Positions 38,401 through 53,400 of a stretch of DNA of 64,000 nt are shown here, in pieces. Origin of the DNA: Cinclus cinclus (lineage: Eukaryota; Chordata; Aves; Passeriformes; Cinclidae). Position numbers and translations under genes: made by a program. The notes beneath the pieces are model-generated. The model was not told the origin of the DNA. It saw only the letters and a program-made list of their open reading frames with translations, and made no database searches. The stretch covers positions 140,197,762-140,261,761 of the forward strand of contig NC_085046.1 of the NCBI RefSeq assembly GCF_963662255.1. The letters run 5' to 3'. The first letter of the stretch is position 1. Every line of letters starts with the position of its first letter.

Positions 38401-41400
38401 CAAGCCTTTTTATATTAAAAATAGGAAATAATCCAGTCTCCTAAAATTTAGTTAGCCAAAAGCAAGAACAGCAGTCTACACCAGCTGTGGAAACAACATA
38501 GTCCATTATAGGTTGAATTATATCACCAGGTATTTATCCTTCCCATGCTTTGTCTGAATTGGCATTGGTTAACAACTGACTCAATTTACAACTTTGTATG
38601 TAGCAAGAAAAAATGTCCTACTTTGGTATTAATCAAATTAAAATTTAAACTTACTTTGAGCTCACAGTAATCCACAAACACTCTCTGTGTGCTAATTCTC
38701 ACTGCCTTCCCAACACATCCTGTCTGTTTCTCTTCCACCTGAGAAGATCTTGCACGAGTCACACGGTGTACCCACAAATCTGCAATGACACAAATTAAAG
38801 TCAGGATTTCTCTCTCTCTGGAACACAGTATGAGTGAAGTACCCTATAATTGGAGAAGAGAACCTCTCTGCAACAACAGAGACAACTGTTACCATTTTTC
38901 ACTGATAAATGTTTGACACTTCTACCCCCTTTCTGGCAAAAATCACTGCTCCATGAAAGCTAGAAACTTGAACACAAAAACAACACTAGACAAAAAGGCA
39001 GGCGAAAAACGGGGAAAAAATCCTGTTTCCATTACAGCACTGCACTGTAAAACTCCAAAGTAATTTAGGTTATAAAACTCATCTTACATTGCAAACACTA
39101 GGACATAACTCTTCTATTCCACACATGAACCTGTGTGCACACTGCTTGAAGTACAGCTTTTTAACTTGTGCTTCTTACTCTGGAAAGATCCTCATGCAAT
39201 AAAAGAAAGCCAATTATTGTTTTTCAGTTAGGTAACATCTGAAAAACAAACTGCAGAATCAGAAATGCAGCAGCTGCAGAAATACACAAACTTGACTAGC
39301 ATAACTCAATGGGCAGCACCATTATGCAAGAAACACGGTGCACCAATTTGAGAAACAACTGAGAACAGAAAGCAAGGCCAAAACCTGGTAGGTAGGTAGT
39401 GTAACTGTCCTCACAAAGAAGGGGGTAAATGACCTTTTTGAGCTTTCACTTACTATTTGAACCTCCATCTTCAGAAGTTCTGGCTTTTTGACAATCTGGC
39501 ATCTCACTCTGCTCTCTTAGGTCCAAATGTTCTCTCTTTTTTCCAGAAGGAGATTTACCCACAAAGAGAACTCTCTCTCTTTCATTTTCTGTCCCATTTT
39601 TCTGTCGTTCTTGAAGTACATTTTCATGTTCTTCAATAGGAGTATCCTGAGAGGGTGCAAATTTGGTGCAATCTGAGTTAGACTCTTCATTACTCTCTAC
39701 TTCATTTTGGTCTTCAGGAATTTTATTCTCTTTATTGAACTGAATATTCCTCCTCTTTGCTGCAAGACTTGAAGACTCTCTATTCCTTTTGCGTTTTCTT
39801 CTTGACTTATCTACAAAGAGATATAAGCAAAAGTACTCCAAAGCATTACCAAAACAAGAAGCATGCTCATCTTACTTGTCTGACAAGGAAAATGACCAAA
39901 TGAGCTTAACTACCACCACCCATCTCCCCAGACGTGTCTGGAGAAAAAGCTGCAATTTAATGGGGTCAGTTAGCGATTAGATTTTTAAAATTACAGCTAT
40001 AGAATTTAATCACAAAACCATCAACCATTCACATCACCAGCTTCAAGAGGCTATGAACACAAATCTTACTTTAGACAGGAAGTCTTGCTGCAAACAAGAT
40101 TATTAGGTGACTTAGTAAGTGATATGTGAACAACAGAAATGCATTTGGAGATGAGCCCTCAATCTGTAAACTTCACAAAAGTTAGACACACATTGGGAAG
40201 AGCTGAAGAGGCACTTTTAAGAGAGTATTTGCTGGAGAAAAAAAATCCTCCATAGAGACTTCACAGAGTACCACACAAGGCCTATGGGTCAAGTCAGTGG
40301 AAAAATTCCCAGACATGCCAGAAGACCAGGAAATGTCACATCATGTCATGGGTTTTAACTGAAAGAGATCTAAGGCCCCTTTTTTGCCCCATGTCCTTTT
40401 CATGGTAAAACTGAAGAAATAATGATCTTTCCTTTACATGTCTATGATTATTGCTCCCCTTTTTTATCAACCCTTTCCCCTTCAATTGGAAACCACAGGA
40501 ATAGAGTTTAATGTATGAGGGCAGGGAAGGGGAAAACACTATTGCATATACCTAAAAACTAGGTAAGCATCCAGAAACTGCCATATACAACTTTTTTGAC
40601 TTTAAGAGGTAGCAACGCAGGAACCATCAAATATCAGCTGGGCTAGCAAGGGCAGTGTCTTAATGTCAACCAGCCATTGTACTTGGACTTTACAACCATA
40701 CTGAATGAATGACCTCTGGATTTATCCCATGTTTTGCAGCATATTAAAAAATTCAATGCCTCTGGCATAAAGAACCAGGCACTACAGGTCACAAGAGCAG
40801 AGGCTTCAGCACCTTCTCCGGGGAAGTCCAAGTGAAACACAACTTGCCTTTAGAGTAGGGGGTACTGACATCCACAGGCCTTCCTGGCATCTTCAGTTTT
40901 TCATTACACTTTGGGTCTGTTTTCTTACACCCAGGAACATAGTCCTCCTTTGGCATTACACAGAAGTGAGAGGAAGCACAGCCTGAACCATGCAATAAAG
41001 AAGAGAGCAAAGAATGGTGTTTTGCATGGCTGGTTACAAATACTGAGAGAAGTCTTTAAATCCTCAGTGCCAAAAAACGTACCTCTTTGCTTACGAGATT
41101 CTTTGATTTCTTGGCAGCGTTGTTCAAAGTCTTCATCCATTTCCTCCCTCACTATGGAATAGGCAGTATCTCTCAAAGCACAGGCTCTGTGCCTAAGGAG
41201 ACGATCTGAAATTTTGCAGACAGAATTGAGGACTTTCTACTAGCCAACTAACCCCTTTATTTTGTTTACTTAAAAAGTTTTTTCTCTTGTCATAGGTAGG
41301 TTCTGAAAGGTTCTAGTCAATCTTTTCAGTATGCCAACTGATAAGTTAATTACTAAAGCAAAAGCAGTAGTTTTCAATCAACATGTCTATCACAATTTCA

Positions 41401-44400
41401 TGCCCAATAAGTTTATTTGATGCTGAACATTCACAACCTGGTCAGAAATGTTCTCCGGGGATCTTTTAAATGATCTAATCCCACACCTACTGTACACAAA
41501 TGACGTTTATCAACTTGCACATTTAAAACTTTTACAACTTAGTTGGTAAAACCACATCCTCACCTCCAGGATCTTTAACTGGGTTGTACTCTAAAGCATT
41601 GCTACAGATTAGATCAATGTCTTTTAGAAAGTCTCTTGCAGTTTGGTACTGGTGCATGTCAATCTTGGACAGAACTGTGGAGAGGTCCATGGGTTGTTTA
41701 ATAACAGCATTGTAATCAGGTACCTACAAAGGAAATATACATGCTCAGAGATTTAACATAGCAGCCATCATAAATAATTATTTTCATAAAGTGAAATAAA
41801 GGATTTCTTAAAAATCCCAGTATGATACAACCCAAAGATGCAGAAATTACCCAATTAGTTTCTTGAAAACAGAAAGGTGAATGTTTAAGCTGGCTTTGAA
41901 GAGACAGGCTAGAAGAGGGGAAAACAAACAAGCAGGGAGGTCAGAAGAATGAGTGGGGCAGAAAAGGGAGCCAGCAGCCAGAGTGGGACTCTTTTTACTT
42001 CCTTTCAGAAAATAACAGCAAAAACGTTTCTCAGTAAAGTCACCTGAGATTCTCTTTGTTTCTGCCAGCAAGAAAAAGGCTGCACAAATTGCACCTTTGA
42101 AGCACCTGTCCTAGGCACCTAGAATGTGACAGCTGGACTCAAGAGCCGCCAATTTTTTTATTCAGACAATAGAAGGAGCCTAATGACTAGCTCAGATAAG
42201 GACATCTGTATTTTTTTAGATTATTCAGATCTAGAAAGTAAAAGGAAAGGAAATAAGTCAGTGGACATTTGGGGAAACAGGACTTTGTGGAAATGCAAAG
42301 CTATCTAAAATCTCCAGGTGACTTGGAAGTATGTGCCCCAGCCTATACTTGCTTAATGAATTAAATGAGAAGCATAGGGGAGGAAGAAAAAAGCACACAG
42401 CCTTTATGGTTGATCTTATATCAAGAAAAGCCCACTGAGAACAGAATCTGAAAATATGACAAATTGCTGATTCTACTCCTATTCTTGCAGAAATTTGACA
42501 GATAATTAAAGAGCTTCAGGCCTTATTAAAACAGCCCTAGAAGTACTGTTTATAATTACTGAGAAAGAGATCTCTCCTTTTTAATGCTGTAATACACCAA
42601 CATATCAAAGCCTTCTCACAAGCAAACTGAGTTGGCATTTGATATAACTGGCACTTGGACTAGATGATCCTTGTTGGATGATGTTGGATACTCTCAAGTT
42701 TTAAAGAGGTCTTAGAAGGAACACAGAAAACCTCAGCAAACACTCAAATAAAAGATACTTGAGAGACCCAAAGAGTCAGAAAAAAAGTATAAGCAAAACA
42801 AAAATTCACTTCCCCTATCCTGGAGATTGTTAATACTATGATCATAAAAGCAAAGATCAACCTTCCTAGAAAGGACACACAAACACTGAGGAGCACACAC
42901 ACAGAGAAACTGCACTACCATTATACCTGTGTGTATTCACACAGCAGCACTAATTTACCTCCTCTGGGTCAACAGGCTTTGTGAATGCCCTGAAACGTCT
43001 GTCAATGACAAGTCTGTGAGTCACATCCCTTAAGTAAATCCTCAGTTCACGCAGTGTATCCTCTTCCTGCTCCTCCAGTTGTTTTATTTCTTCCTCGGTC
43101 AGTTGGCGAGGCTTAGGCGGCGGTGCTACAGGCAGAACTTCCAATGGCTGCCGAGCTTAAATTAATTGGAAAGTTTTAGTCAATTAACGGTACTCAAATA
43201 CAAGCTCATGAAAAATAATTGATAGAAAATTACCCCCAAAGGAAACACTATTACATTAGCTGTTAACTTACTGCTAGCAAGGTTTTATATTTTGAATATC
43301 CTCACCTGAGTTGTTTTTTGATACAGGAGGTTCAGCAGCTTGCTTCATAACTAAGTCCTCAAAAAAACTTCTTCTTTCAGCACAGGTAGGCCACTGAATT
43401 TTGAAAACTTCTTCACAATCATTATTAAATAAAGCTTTTATCTAAAGCATGAGGAGAAAAGATATTTCAGATATAAGGCCACACACATTTTGTGTATATT
43501 TTTTATATTCTATTGCAAAAAGGTGACTACCTTTCTAAACTAAACTGAATACTGACCTGTTCAGATAAGCTATGTAAAGTCATCTTCTTGGCTTTAAAAG
43601 GCTACATTTTCATAGCATGGCAAATTAAAACATCTGCTCTGAGGAATAATACAGTCTAGAGTTTAGGCTCCATGAAAAAAAGATATAATAAACCACTGTG
43701 AAAGAGCTGACAGTCACCACTTCCAAGGCTGGTTATTCTGTATTTACCTGCTTTTCCGTTCTTTGGCTTGGATCTTTATGGCAGCTATAGAATGGGCAAG
43801 GTTCAACATACAAGTGCCAGCTTTTTGTTAAGATGACTTAAAATTTTGTTTTTAATTAATTTAAATGAAGTGTCTAAAGTTGCAAATTTCGAGTTTGTGC
43901 CCTGTTTTTCCACCTCTATTACCAAAGGGTATGGAAGTAATTTCATTCTTTATATTGGAAAGCATTTTTTAAGAGCACAAAAAACTTCTGCTACCAAGAG
44001 AAAATAATCAGAGCATCATATTCACATTTTGAACACCTTCCTTCAACACTCTCTGATGATGTTTCTGAAATCCCAGCTTGAGGGGGGGACACGTGTACCA
44101 CCACAAATATCTAGAAAGCTCAGCATGTAGTCTTGCTGAATTCTGTTAATGAATACAACTAAAAATTGATTTCCAAGTTACTTAAACAGAAGTTGGACTT
44201 TATCTTTCTAGTATGTCAAATTTTCACCTACCAGATGTGAAGAGAAACTCAAATAATAATAAAATTATTTAAATTTGAAATGCCATTCCATCAATAACAG
44301 TGTGACCACTGCACTTTTTCAGTAAAAATATATTTCTCTTTTCAGTAAAACAATCTTTTTTTCTACCTCAAGCACTGTATATTCTTCACTAAGCAAACAC

Positions 44401-47400
44401 CTCACCATCTTGCAGTCACCAAAATGATTGCCTGAAGCAAATTTGTAGATCTGTCTAATAAGCACCAGTGTGTGAGATGGGTGAGAGTTGAGTTGAAGTC
44501 TATCTTTTTACTCAGAAAATATTTTAGATAAATGCTTTCAGCATTGTTTTGTCTAAGCAAATTTTAAGAGACTTCTAAGAGGGTTTGGGTGCCTAAATAG
44601 TATGGATTTGCTTTAGAGTGGCACAGCATTCTCATGTTTCAAGGCATTATAAACTAACAAGCAAAAAGGAAGATAAAAGTATTGATAAATACCTCTTCTG
44701 GGAGATCTCCCTGTTTCACATCAGTTGTTGCAAGGAGCAGAACTGGAGCAAATGTTGGAATGTTCTGCAGCAGTGTCATAAAAACAGCTTTCACTGTAGC
44801 TCCAACAGTCTCCCACCACAAAGCAATTTGTGGGACATAAATGATACTTGGTGCTGTTCTTTGAGCTTCTCGCATCAACTGGCAAAATGAAAGCTCAGAT
44901 AAGAAAACTACATCCTCTAGAACAGGATACTAAATAACTATGAATCAGTCAAACTACCTTATGAAATAGGAGTTCATGAAGCTAAAACATCAAGACAAAC
45001 CAATAAATTAACTACTCATTCATGATAAAGTAAAATTTTTACTTTGACTCAAACACAGGCAGAGAAAGAATTGAATCTCTGCTCAGTTTCACAATTATTT
45101 AGGTGCAAGAACTCCTAAAGAGCCTCAGCAACCAGCCAATCTGGTGATGTGCCTGAAAAAACAGGACTAGTCCTTCAGCAAGGTGTATTAGTTTGGAGAA
45201 ACTGCCACACGCCTGCAACTATACCAATTTCAGTTCAGAGCAGGCACACACCCAACAAAGACTCTGGAGCACAGACTCAACAAACAAAGACCTATGTGAG
45301 GAGCCTGCTTACAACGCATAATTTCACATTTTAGAAGAGGTGACCATTCTTTTGTCTGCCTGAAGAGCTAAATCACAACTTCTTACTACCAAAGGATCCA
45401 TCAGACCAGATGACATGTTTTGGAAGATCACAAGCCACCGCTTACAGATGGCACCCCAATCACAGGAGACAAAATGCATCTACTGCCAGAGGGAAGTGTC
45501 AAATTTCTCTGTGTGCCCTCTCAGATTAACAATATTCAGAGCTCCCATCAAAAGGTGGGAAGCACACATGGTATATCCAGGCAGTCACTACACAGGGTAG
45601 TTACATGTCCATAGATGCAACCATCACAAAATAAAAGGAAAATTGCTCCTCCTATCTGACAAACAAGTCACGGAATGTGTCTGTCCTGACTCCTGCAGCT
45701 CTCCAGTGCTGCTACTAAAGGTCAAAATATTTTAATACAGTGATGCCAAACAACATGTTTTCCCCGCCTAGAACTAAAAAAGAAGAAAACCAGCACTAAT
45801 CTGGTTATATCTAATTTTCCTAGAGATGAAAAACACACCAGGGTAAAAATCTAAGTGTTATACGAGTTAATTCCTTTACTGCATATACTGCAGTAGTGCA
45901 AAGCTGTGTATGTAAAAAACAAACCCTTTTCCCCCAAACCTTGACTGTCTGACAAATATAATAAAAAACAGGGCTTCAGGAAGTGCATAATGCCATGAGG
46001 CTGATGCAGAGCCATCTACTGAGAGCACAGAGGCTTCAGAAGCAATGAAAACTTCCTGGATCAGCAGGACTTTTGCCAGACCAGCAGGACTTTTGCCACA
46101 GAGAGTGCTTTATTAGCAGCACCTCCGATCTTCCCAAGCTCCTAGCAACACCCTCGCTGCTTCCTTTCAAATGGAAAGCATGACTACATATAATGTCCTT
46201 ACACAGTATCATGCCATCTAGGAAAAAAGTGGTTTTCCAGACAGAAGTAAACATAACAGCATATTCCAACCAGGCCTCCTCCATTAATAGTGAATTTTGC
46301 TTATTTCACAAGTTTATATGTAGTTCATATTCAGTTTAAGAGTCCTACAAGATTAATGAGAAAAAAGATACCTGTGCACATGTTTCTTCTGGGGATGTGA
46401 TGCTAACAAATAAAGCAGGCAGGTCTAGTGTGTAAACAGGAAACTTTTCCAGGGCATGGATTACTGCAGGTGCCAGATGAAAAGCCTGCCCACACCCTGG
46501 ATCTTCAACTAATAAGAAACGTGGCCTGAAAGATGTTGGCTGGCAACGAGGATTTCTACAACAGAAAGAAGAAAACAAGCTTAAAACCAAGTGATTAACA
46601 GACACACAGATGCTGAAGTTTTTCCTATTTTTCTTTTCATAAACACAGTCCATGTTCCACTAAATAATAAGCTGGTCTGTGATCAGGAAGACTACCAAAG
46701 CCTGTTTTCTCAAAAACTGGTACCATGCCTCCACTAAGAAATCCTGTCATTCCCCAGCATGTCTGCCATTCCTTTAGCTGGTTTACGTAAGAGCTCTTAA
46801 ATCCTTCAGGGAAGCTGTCCAGCCAAATATACACACACAGCTGGTCAGTGACCTGATATGGTGTAGAACAACAACTCCCATTCTTCTCTAAGCACAAACT
46901 GATCTGGGTCCCTTCGCTCCATATACACAACCATTTTCAATGGCTCTTGACTTCAAGCAATTAGATCTCTACGCCTGTCAAATTTAGCTAAAATTTGGCT
47001 GTAGTGCCTGGAGATGGTTAAGGAAGAAGCAAACCAGCATTTCTACGAAAAAGATTAATGTGGGCACTGAAACACATTAGCTGTATCTGAAGAAGCACAC
47101 AATTGGATCAGTTAAATTACTTTTATGGTTTCCTCTTTGAATTGTCTATTAATTTGCTAATCATCTTGTTTTATGAGTATGAAACACACTTGGAAGATGT
47201 CTGTGGGCTTTTCTACCTCAAGACGGTGGTACCTTTACTTGCTGAAGTCAAAGATTATAGAGCCCAAGCTCAGAAGGTCACATTTTCTGGACAGCACAGC
47301 AACAGAAATGGAGAAGAATAACTGACCCAACAGTGACAGCAATAACCTACTGCTTCAGATGTTGATTTATACAGTTTCCACACAATAAAACATCAGAAGA

Positions 47401-50400
47401 TTAACAAACTCTGTAGGTTAAAAGGTACAAAACGTGGACATTGTTTAAGTTTTCCTCATGGTGTTTTATCAAGCCGTTTCTCAATTTTATTTCTGATTTA
47501 ACAATCTTGGAAGGCAGAAGGGCAAAAGATGGCTACACAAATCCTTACAGTTTTTTTAAACTAAAAGGGCACACAGCGCATTTTTTGGGTCTTGAAACTT
47601 TGGATTAAATGAACATGTTCTAATAATCTGTGGACCACTTTGACTCAGGCAAACAGGGCTGGGCCAGTCAGTTTGATGGGCCAGGGTAGTGTATTTGCTT
47701 AGAACATTTAGTACCCAGTTGAATCTTTATACTTCTTGCAAATATTGAACCACCTCTCACACACCCATCACTCTTCATCTACCACCCCTCACAACAAAAC
47801 AGTTTACAGACCCGACCACCTTAAAAATATAAAAGGGACAAACAAGACCTGTTTATTGTGAGGAATTCTGCCTTTCCACGATCAGGCATTTTCTGATTCC
47901 CATTCTCTTCAAAGATTGATGGTGATTCCTCTTCACTTTCAATCACATCATTTCCTAAAACAGGATTTAAAGATGGGAGCTTTGTTGACTTTCCTGAATA
48001 GTTCAAATCTCACTCTTTCATTAATACACCTTTGAAGTCAGTGTAGGAAACCATTCTCTTGTATTTTGTTTGAAGACACACACTGAATGCTATTTTCTGA
48101 ATGGCTCATTCTACCACAGCTGTAAGGAGATTGCACAGTTTCTAGAAAACTGTCCTATGCCCCACAATTTGCATCAGGTTTCTCTGACAAAAGCGTGGGA
48201 GGTTTTGTTTCCACTTGGAATAAATTTGATTAGGAACAACTTCTGTATTTCCTAGACACCCGAAAAACCCAATGAGGCCACTGCTTTTTCAAACAGGTTC
48301 TCCCATCAAACGTGAGGAAGTTAAGTGAATGTAATGACCACAGACTTCCATTTGTCCAGAACTAGTCAGAGTATAAACACCCACACAACATCTAAATAAG
48401 GCTCCTCACAGATCACAAGAGGATGAGATAATGGGAGGGGGACAACAGAGAAGGGACACAATCACCCCTCTCCCAGCCCCAGTGCTTTCATTGTGTTGGT
48501 GGGTCCCTGCCTCTGTTTGATCAATGCAAACAATGCCAGCTTTACTGAGAGTGATGCTGGGAGAACACTCTCCAGAGATTAGCATAGTAATTAACTATTC
48601 ACAGACCTTCAATAATCAAGAGAGAGTGTATCAATATTGATTTGTTCTCACCAACTGACATACAACTCACCTACACTATGGAAGCCAAACCCTAAACTAA
48701 AACACTGTGTATTACAAGTCACTCACTGCTCCCATCCAGCACTCTGCACATCCAGGTTATAAAACTGAACTGAAACTATGGCTGAGAGGTATGTGTGTTA
48801 CTGCATGTATCAGAAGCTTTTGCTTTGGCAGAATTTTAAACGACTGGATGTTGTTGTTATACCTTGCTGTTGGTCCTTCTTCAGCGCAAGCTCTGCATGG
48901 GGAAATACTCTCTGTAAGGCTTGTAAAATTCTTTCCAGTGTGTTTTCTAATAGTGGTTTTAAAATAGGTGATAGTGCCCGCCCAGGGGAAGCCACAGCCC
49001 TCTGTGAAGCTGGAACAGTCTTCTGCATGGCCATGACAAAATCCTTTGCTGTTATTTTAATCGAAGAGATGTCTAACTGCAGTTTCTCACTCCTTTCATA
49101 GATCTGAGGATAGCGGCGGCGCAAAGCACAGAGTGCAGCTTCAGCACATAAAGCTTTAATATCAGCACCACAGTATCCTAATAAACAAAACAAGAATCAA
49201 ATGTTAAGACTTTGCATGCAGCCAAAAATTAATAGGGTAAGAGATAATTTAAAGAACTACTGCACTGCAGAGAAGTTTTGACATGTGCCTCAGAGCCTGT
49301 TATCTTGCACTAAAAGGAAGCAGCCCCCTAGTCAAAACTTTACTCCTGGGAGAGATGGCCTAAACCCATTCAGTATTCTGAAAAAAACCCCAAAACCTGA
49401 AAGCAGCATCTGTCTTGGTTTACTCCCAAGATATGCCAGGTGTGTCACTGCCTCGCTCCGGAGCAAGGCACAGGAGCTCAAGTACTGCCTGGAACAAGCT
49501 CCGGATCCCCATGACTCAAGTCGTGCAGTGAACAACAGTGTTTTCTATCTCACCAACACATTTCTCAGCCAGCTCTTCAAGAAACTTGTCCAGGGGCCTC
49601 AGGGTCCAGTCTCGTGTGTGAATTTTGAAAATCTCTTTCCTCGCCTGAAAACAGAACACTTGCATTTTAGTTTGCCCTAAATTTTCTCTTGAAACAACCA
49701 CACCGCATAACCCCCAAAACCCTCACACTAATACAAATACTTTCCTTATCTGCCAAACTCTGAAGCATTTTAAGGGTCAGTTAATATATTCTGCTTTATC
49801 AAGCAGGAAATTTCCTAGTTCTAAATTTGTTACATTAAACTCCTTTTTGGGGGCTGCAATGAAGTAAAAGGCATTTACACCTTTCATAAAAAGTGAGTTT
49901 TCACAAGTGTGAGATCTAGAAGAAAACACTGCAGTAAAAAACCCCAAACTTAACTGCAAACAGATTTTTTACAGAAAATTCTCTCAAATTCAGCAAAATT
50001 TCATGGTGTCAGTCTCATTAGTTCATCAAATTTGCTCTTCTGATACCTCATGCAAGGAAAACAGTCCTAGCACTCCATTCCCAATTGCTACTGTTACTAC
50101 CAAGTAGAACAATAATTATGACTCAAATTACCGTCACTCATCCAGAAAACGTCAAATGTTGCATATCCCCATCTCTGATCTTAGCAGGACTTTTACTGAA
50201 GTATTTAGTGGTACACGGACTAATTATGGTGGATTTCTAAAATTCTTCCACAGTGGGAAAGTGTGCATTATATCTGTTTCACGACACCTCCCCACCTGCT
50301 CCGAGAGCAGATAAAACTGGAGAAAAATGTTTGCGTTCAATGCACTGTTTAGTGCACTTTTACCAGCATTCAATTCAGCACTTTCCAAAAAGTGCTAGGA

Positions 50401-53400
50401 AAAAGAGCTAGCAGTGATAGCCAGAAAGAAAACACAAGAACTGTATTCTAGTTTTGATTGCTACCCCCACCCACAATATATTTTCATTGCCTACTGTCAT
50501 TGAACTAGAAGCTTTCCTAGCCCTGCACCTGTGCAGGGACTTCACATTTTTGTCCAAGTACCTATTACTGAGTACTCGTAAGAATATCAGTTCATAACAT
50601 ACTTAATTGGTTCCAGCACCAGCCTGGATCAAAGTTTGTTACTAAAAAAGAATTCTTGTCTGCACACAATTTCTTTCAGTTTCACAATGCTACAGCAATA
50701 GTACTTAACTAATTCATAAAGTCATTTTTAAACATTTCAGTGAGTAGCAGCACCCCATTTTCTTCACTGGTTGCAGAGAAACCAAAACTAATAATTAGAG
50801 GACTAACTACCTACTACAATCATCTTAATGATATATATTCAGTGCCAGGTCTGCCCTTCACAGTAAAGCAAAGTCTCTCCAGTGAGCTCTCTTTTGTCCA
50901 AGTAGTACAATACTGAGGAAACTTTCACTGCTCCATGATCCTGCTGTGTTGCAGGGGTTTGTTATAAAGATGGACTCTGCCATACTAAGCACTGAGGTTG
51001 AGTTGAAGCTCTGACCTCTTTGTTTGGCAAGCTGAAGAGAAACTCTCGATCAAAGCGTCCCGGTCTTCGTAAAGCAGGATCTATGGAATCCAGCCTGTTG
51101 GTGGCTCCTATTACCACAACCTCTCCTCTGCTGTCTAAGCCATCCATAAGTGCCAGAAGTGTTGATACAACAGAGCTAAGAGGAGAATACAGTTTTTACT
51201 CAGTAGTTGATTTTCTTCAGTTCCACATAATCACCAATGCTCACTCAGAAAGGACTAGCTCTTATAGATAAAACACTGACTAGAAAAAGACAAATCATTT
51301 TAAGACATAAAATAAATAAGGTAACACAGACATTGTGCTTGTATAAAGTTTCGTGAATTGTTTTTAATTGCTATTTAAAGATTATCTGAAATTAAGTAGT
51401 ACTGAATTACAAGTTTTCAAGATAAATGAATGTGTCACATTAAGTTAAATAGGTTGTAAAATAGGTTTTCACAAAGATCAAGCATCTTCTATGTTGATAC
51501 AAAACATGCCCCACCTATGAACTTGGTCTTGTTTACTGGAGCGTACAGGAGCAAGACCATCGATCTCATCAAAGAAAATAATTGATGGTCGCATCTGGTA
51601 GGCCTACAGTGAAAACAGGAATATTGACATCAGGAAAACAGCACTGTTTGGAGGAGAAATGCACAAACAACACTGTGGTTCTAAAGTCACTGGAAGTAGA
51701 TTTTTAAGACCAGCATCAGGGATTTCTACATTTCTACTCATTGATCTAAAGTAGTGAGGTGTCCTGAGTAACAGAAGGCAGGAGCATAGGTCAACCCACG
51801 GAGATAGGTGACAGGGGAAGAAAAAGAAAAAAAAAAAAAAAAAAACCAAAACAAACAAAAAAAAAATAAAACCCACCACTGGTTTTTACAACCATTTGGC
51901 AATCACCAAGAAAAGAGCAAAGACTTAACTGTATTACAGGTTCTGGAAGCAACCTTTGTTACCAATTTCAAAAAACCATGCTTTTGGACTGCATTTGTTT
52001 CCCTCTGATCAGAAGTCACCACTTCTTGAAACTTTTTTTGCAGCTGTTTGGATTTTTCTTTCCTGAGGCAAGGAGTTGGGCGTGTGCGTGTATGTGCTGC
52101 TTTACAAGGTTCTCTTGACTGCTTTACTAACATTTCTTAATGCATCTCAAGACTTTCAAGCCTCTAAAAATGTACTGAAAAAGGAAACACTGACAATCCC
52201 ACTTCAATGGAAGGAGTTGACAAAAAAAGAAAAAGAATTGCTCTTGACCACAGAAATTTAGTTACAACTCAGAACATAATGCAACATTTCAACAGTACCT
52301 GATCAAATAACAAACGAAGCTGTCGTTCTGATTCCCCGACCCATTTACTCAGGCAGTCAGCACCTTTTCTCATAAAAAAGGCTACTCTCCTGTCACCTTG
52401 GCTACATTCATTAGCAAGCGCACGAGCAACCAATGTCTTTCCAGTCCCTGGTGGGCCATAGAATAGACAGCCTCTGCAATTAAAAAAAATAATTCACCTA
52501 AGAAAAATAAAATAGAAAATTACCTGTTACCACCCTCATCCCTGAAGCACAACTGCCGTCTCCTAAACAAAGCTCTCTTCATTGTTTGTTACACTTTTTG
52601 AGTTACTGAAACCAAATAATCTGAAGTCCTAATTCAATATACCATGACTGAGTGTTGACGGCCCAGAATATATAAATCTAACACTTAAATCTCTAATAAT
52701 TTCATTTCATAAAACAGAATCCATTCAGCCGTATAAAAAGTGGACAGGTGTATTTTTAGCCCAAGCATAGCTAGCAGTAAAAGGTTCTAGTTACAAGTCC
52801 AATCATTTGTAAAGCTGATACTGGAACTCTTGAAAAAAAGAGTTGGTGAGACAGACAATTGGACTTCCACAAAAACAAACTGCAGTTGACTATCACTTAC
52901 AGACTGATCAAGTCCACTTGCATGTAGAACTCAAAACCACTCCACCTCCCCCTTTTTGAAGGCAAGACACTTTTAAAACATAGTTGCACCACATTGCAAA
53001 TCTTTGACCCTACATGTATGTTGGATTCTATTCATTTTTTAAAAATTACTTTTTTTCTATTGCTAAAATACCCCAAAAACATCAACACTTAAAATTCTGA
53101 AGTGTGGAATCATAATACTTAGTTGAGCATTTTCCTGAAAATAGGTGAATTAGAATTTAGCTCTAAATGGCATCCTTTACCTTGGAGGTTGAATTTTGAA
53201 CCTCTCAAAGACTTCTGGATAAAGCAATGGAAAAACAACCATCTCTTTTAAAGCTGAAATGTGGTCAGCAAGACCACCAATGCCATCAAATCGTACCTAA
53301 AGATGAAGACAACAGAACACATTTTAGATGTTAAAGCTGCAGCCTCAAAGTTTCATCAGAAATTAGATGTCAGCACAAAGGAGACATTTATGCCAATTTT

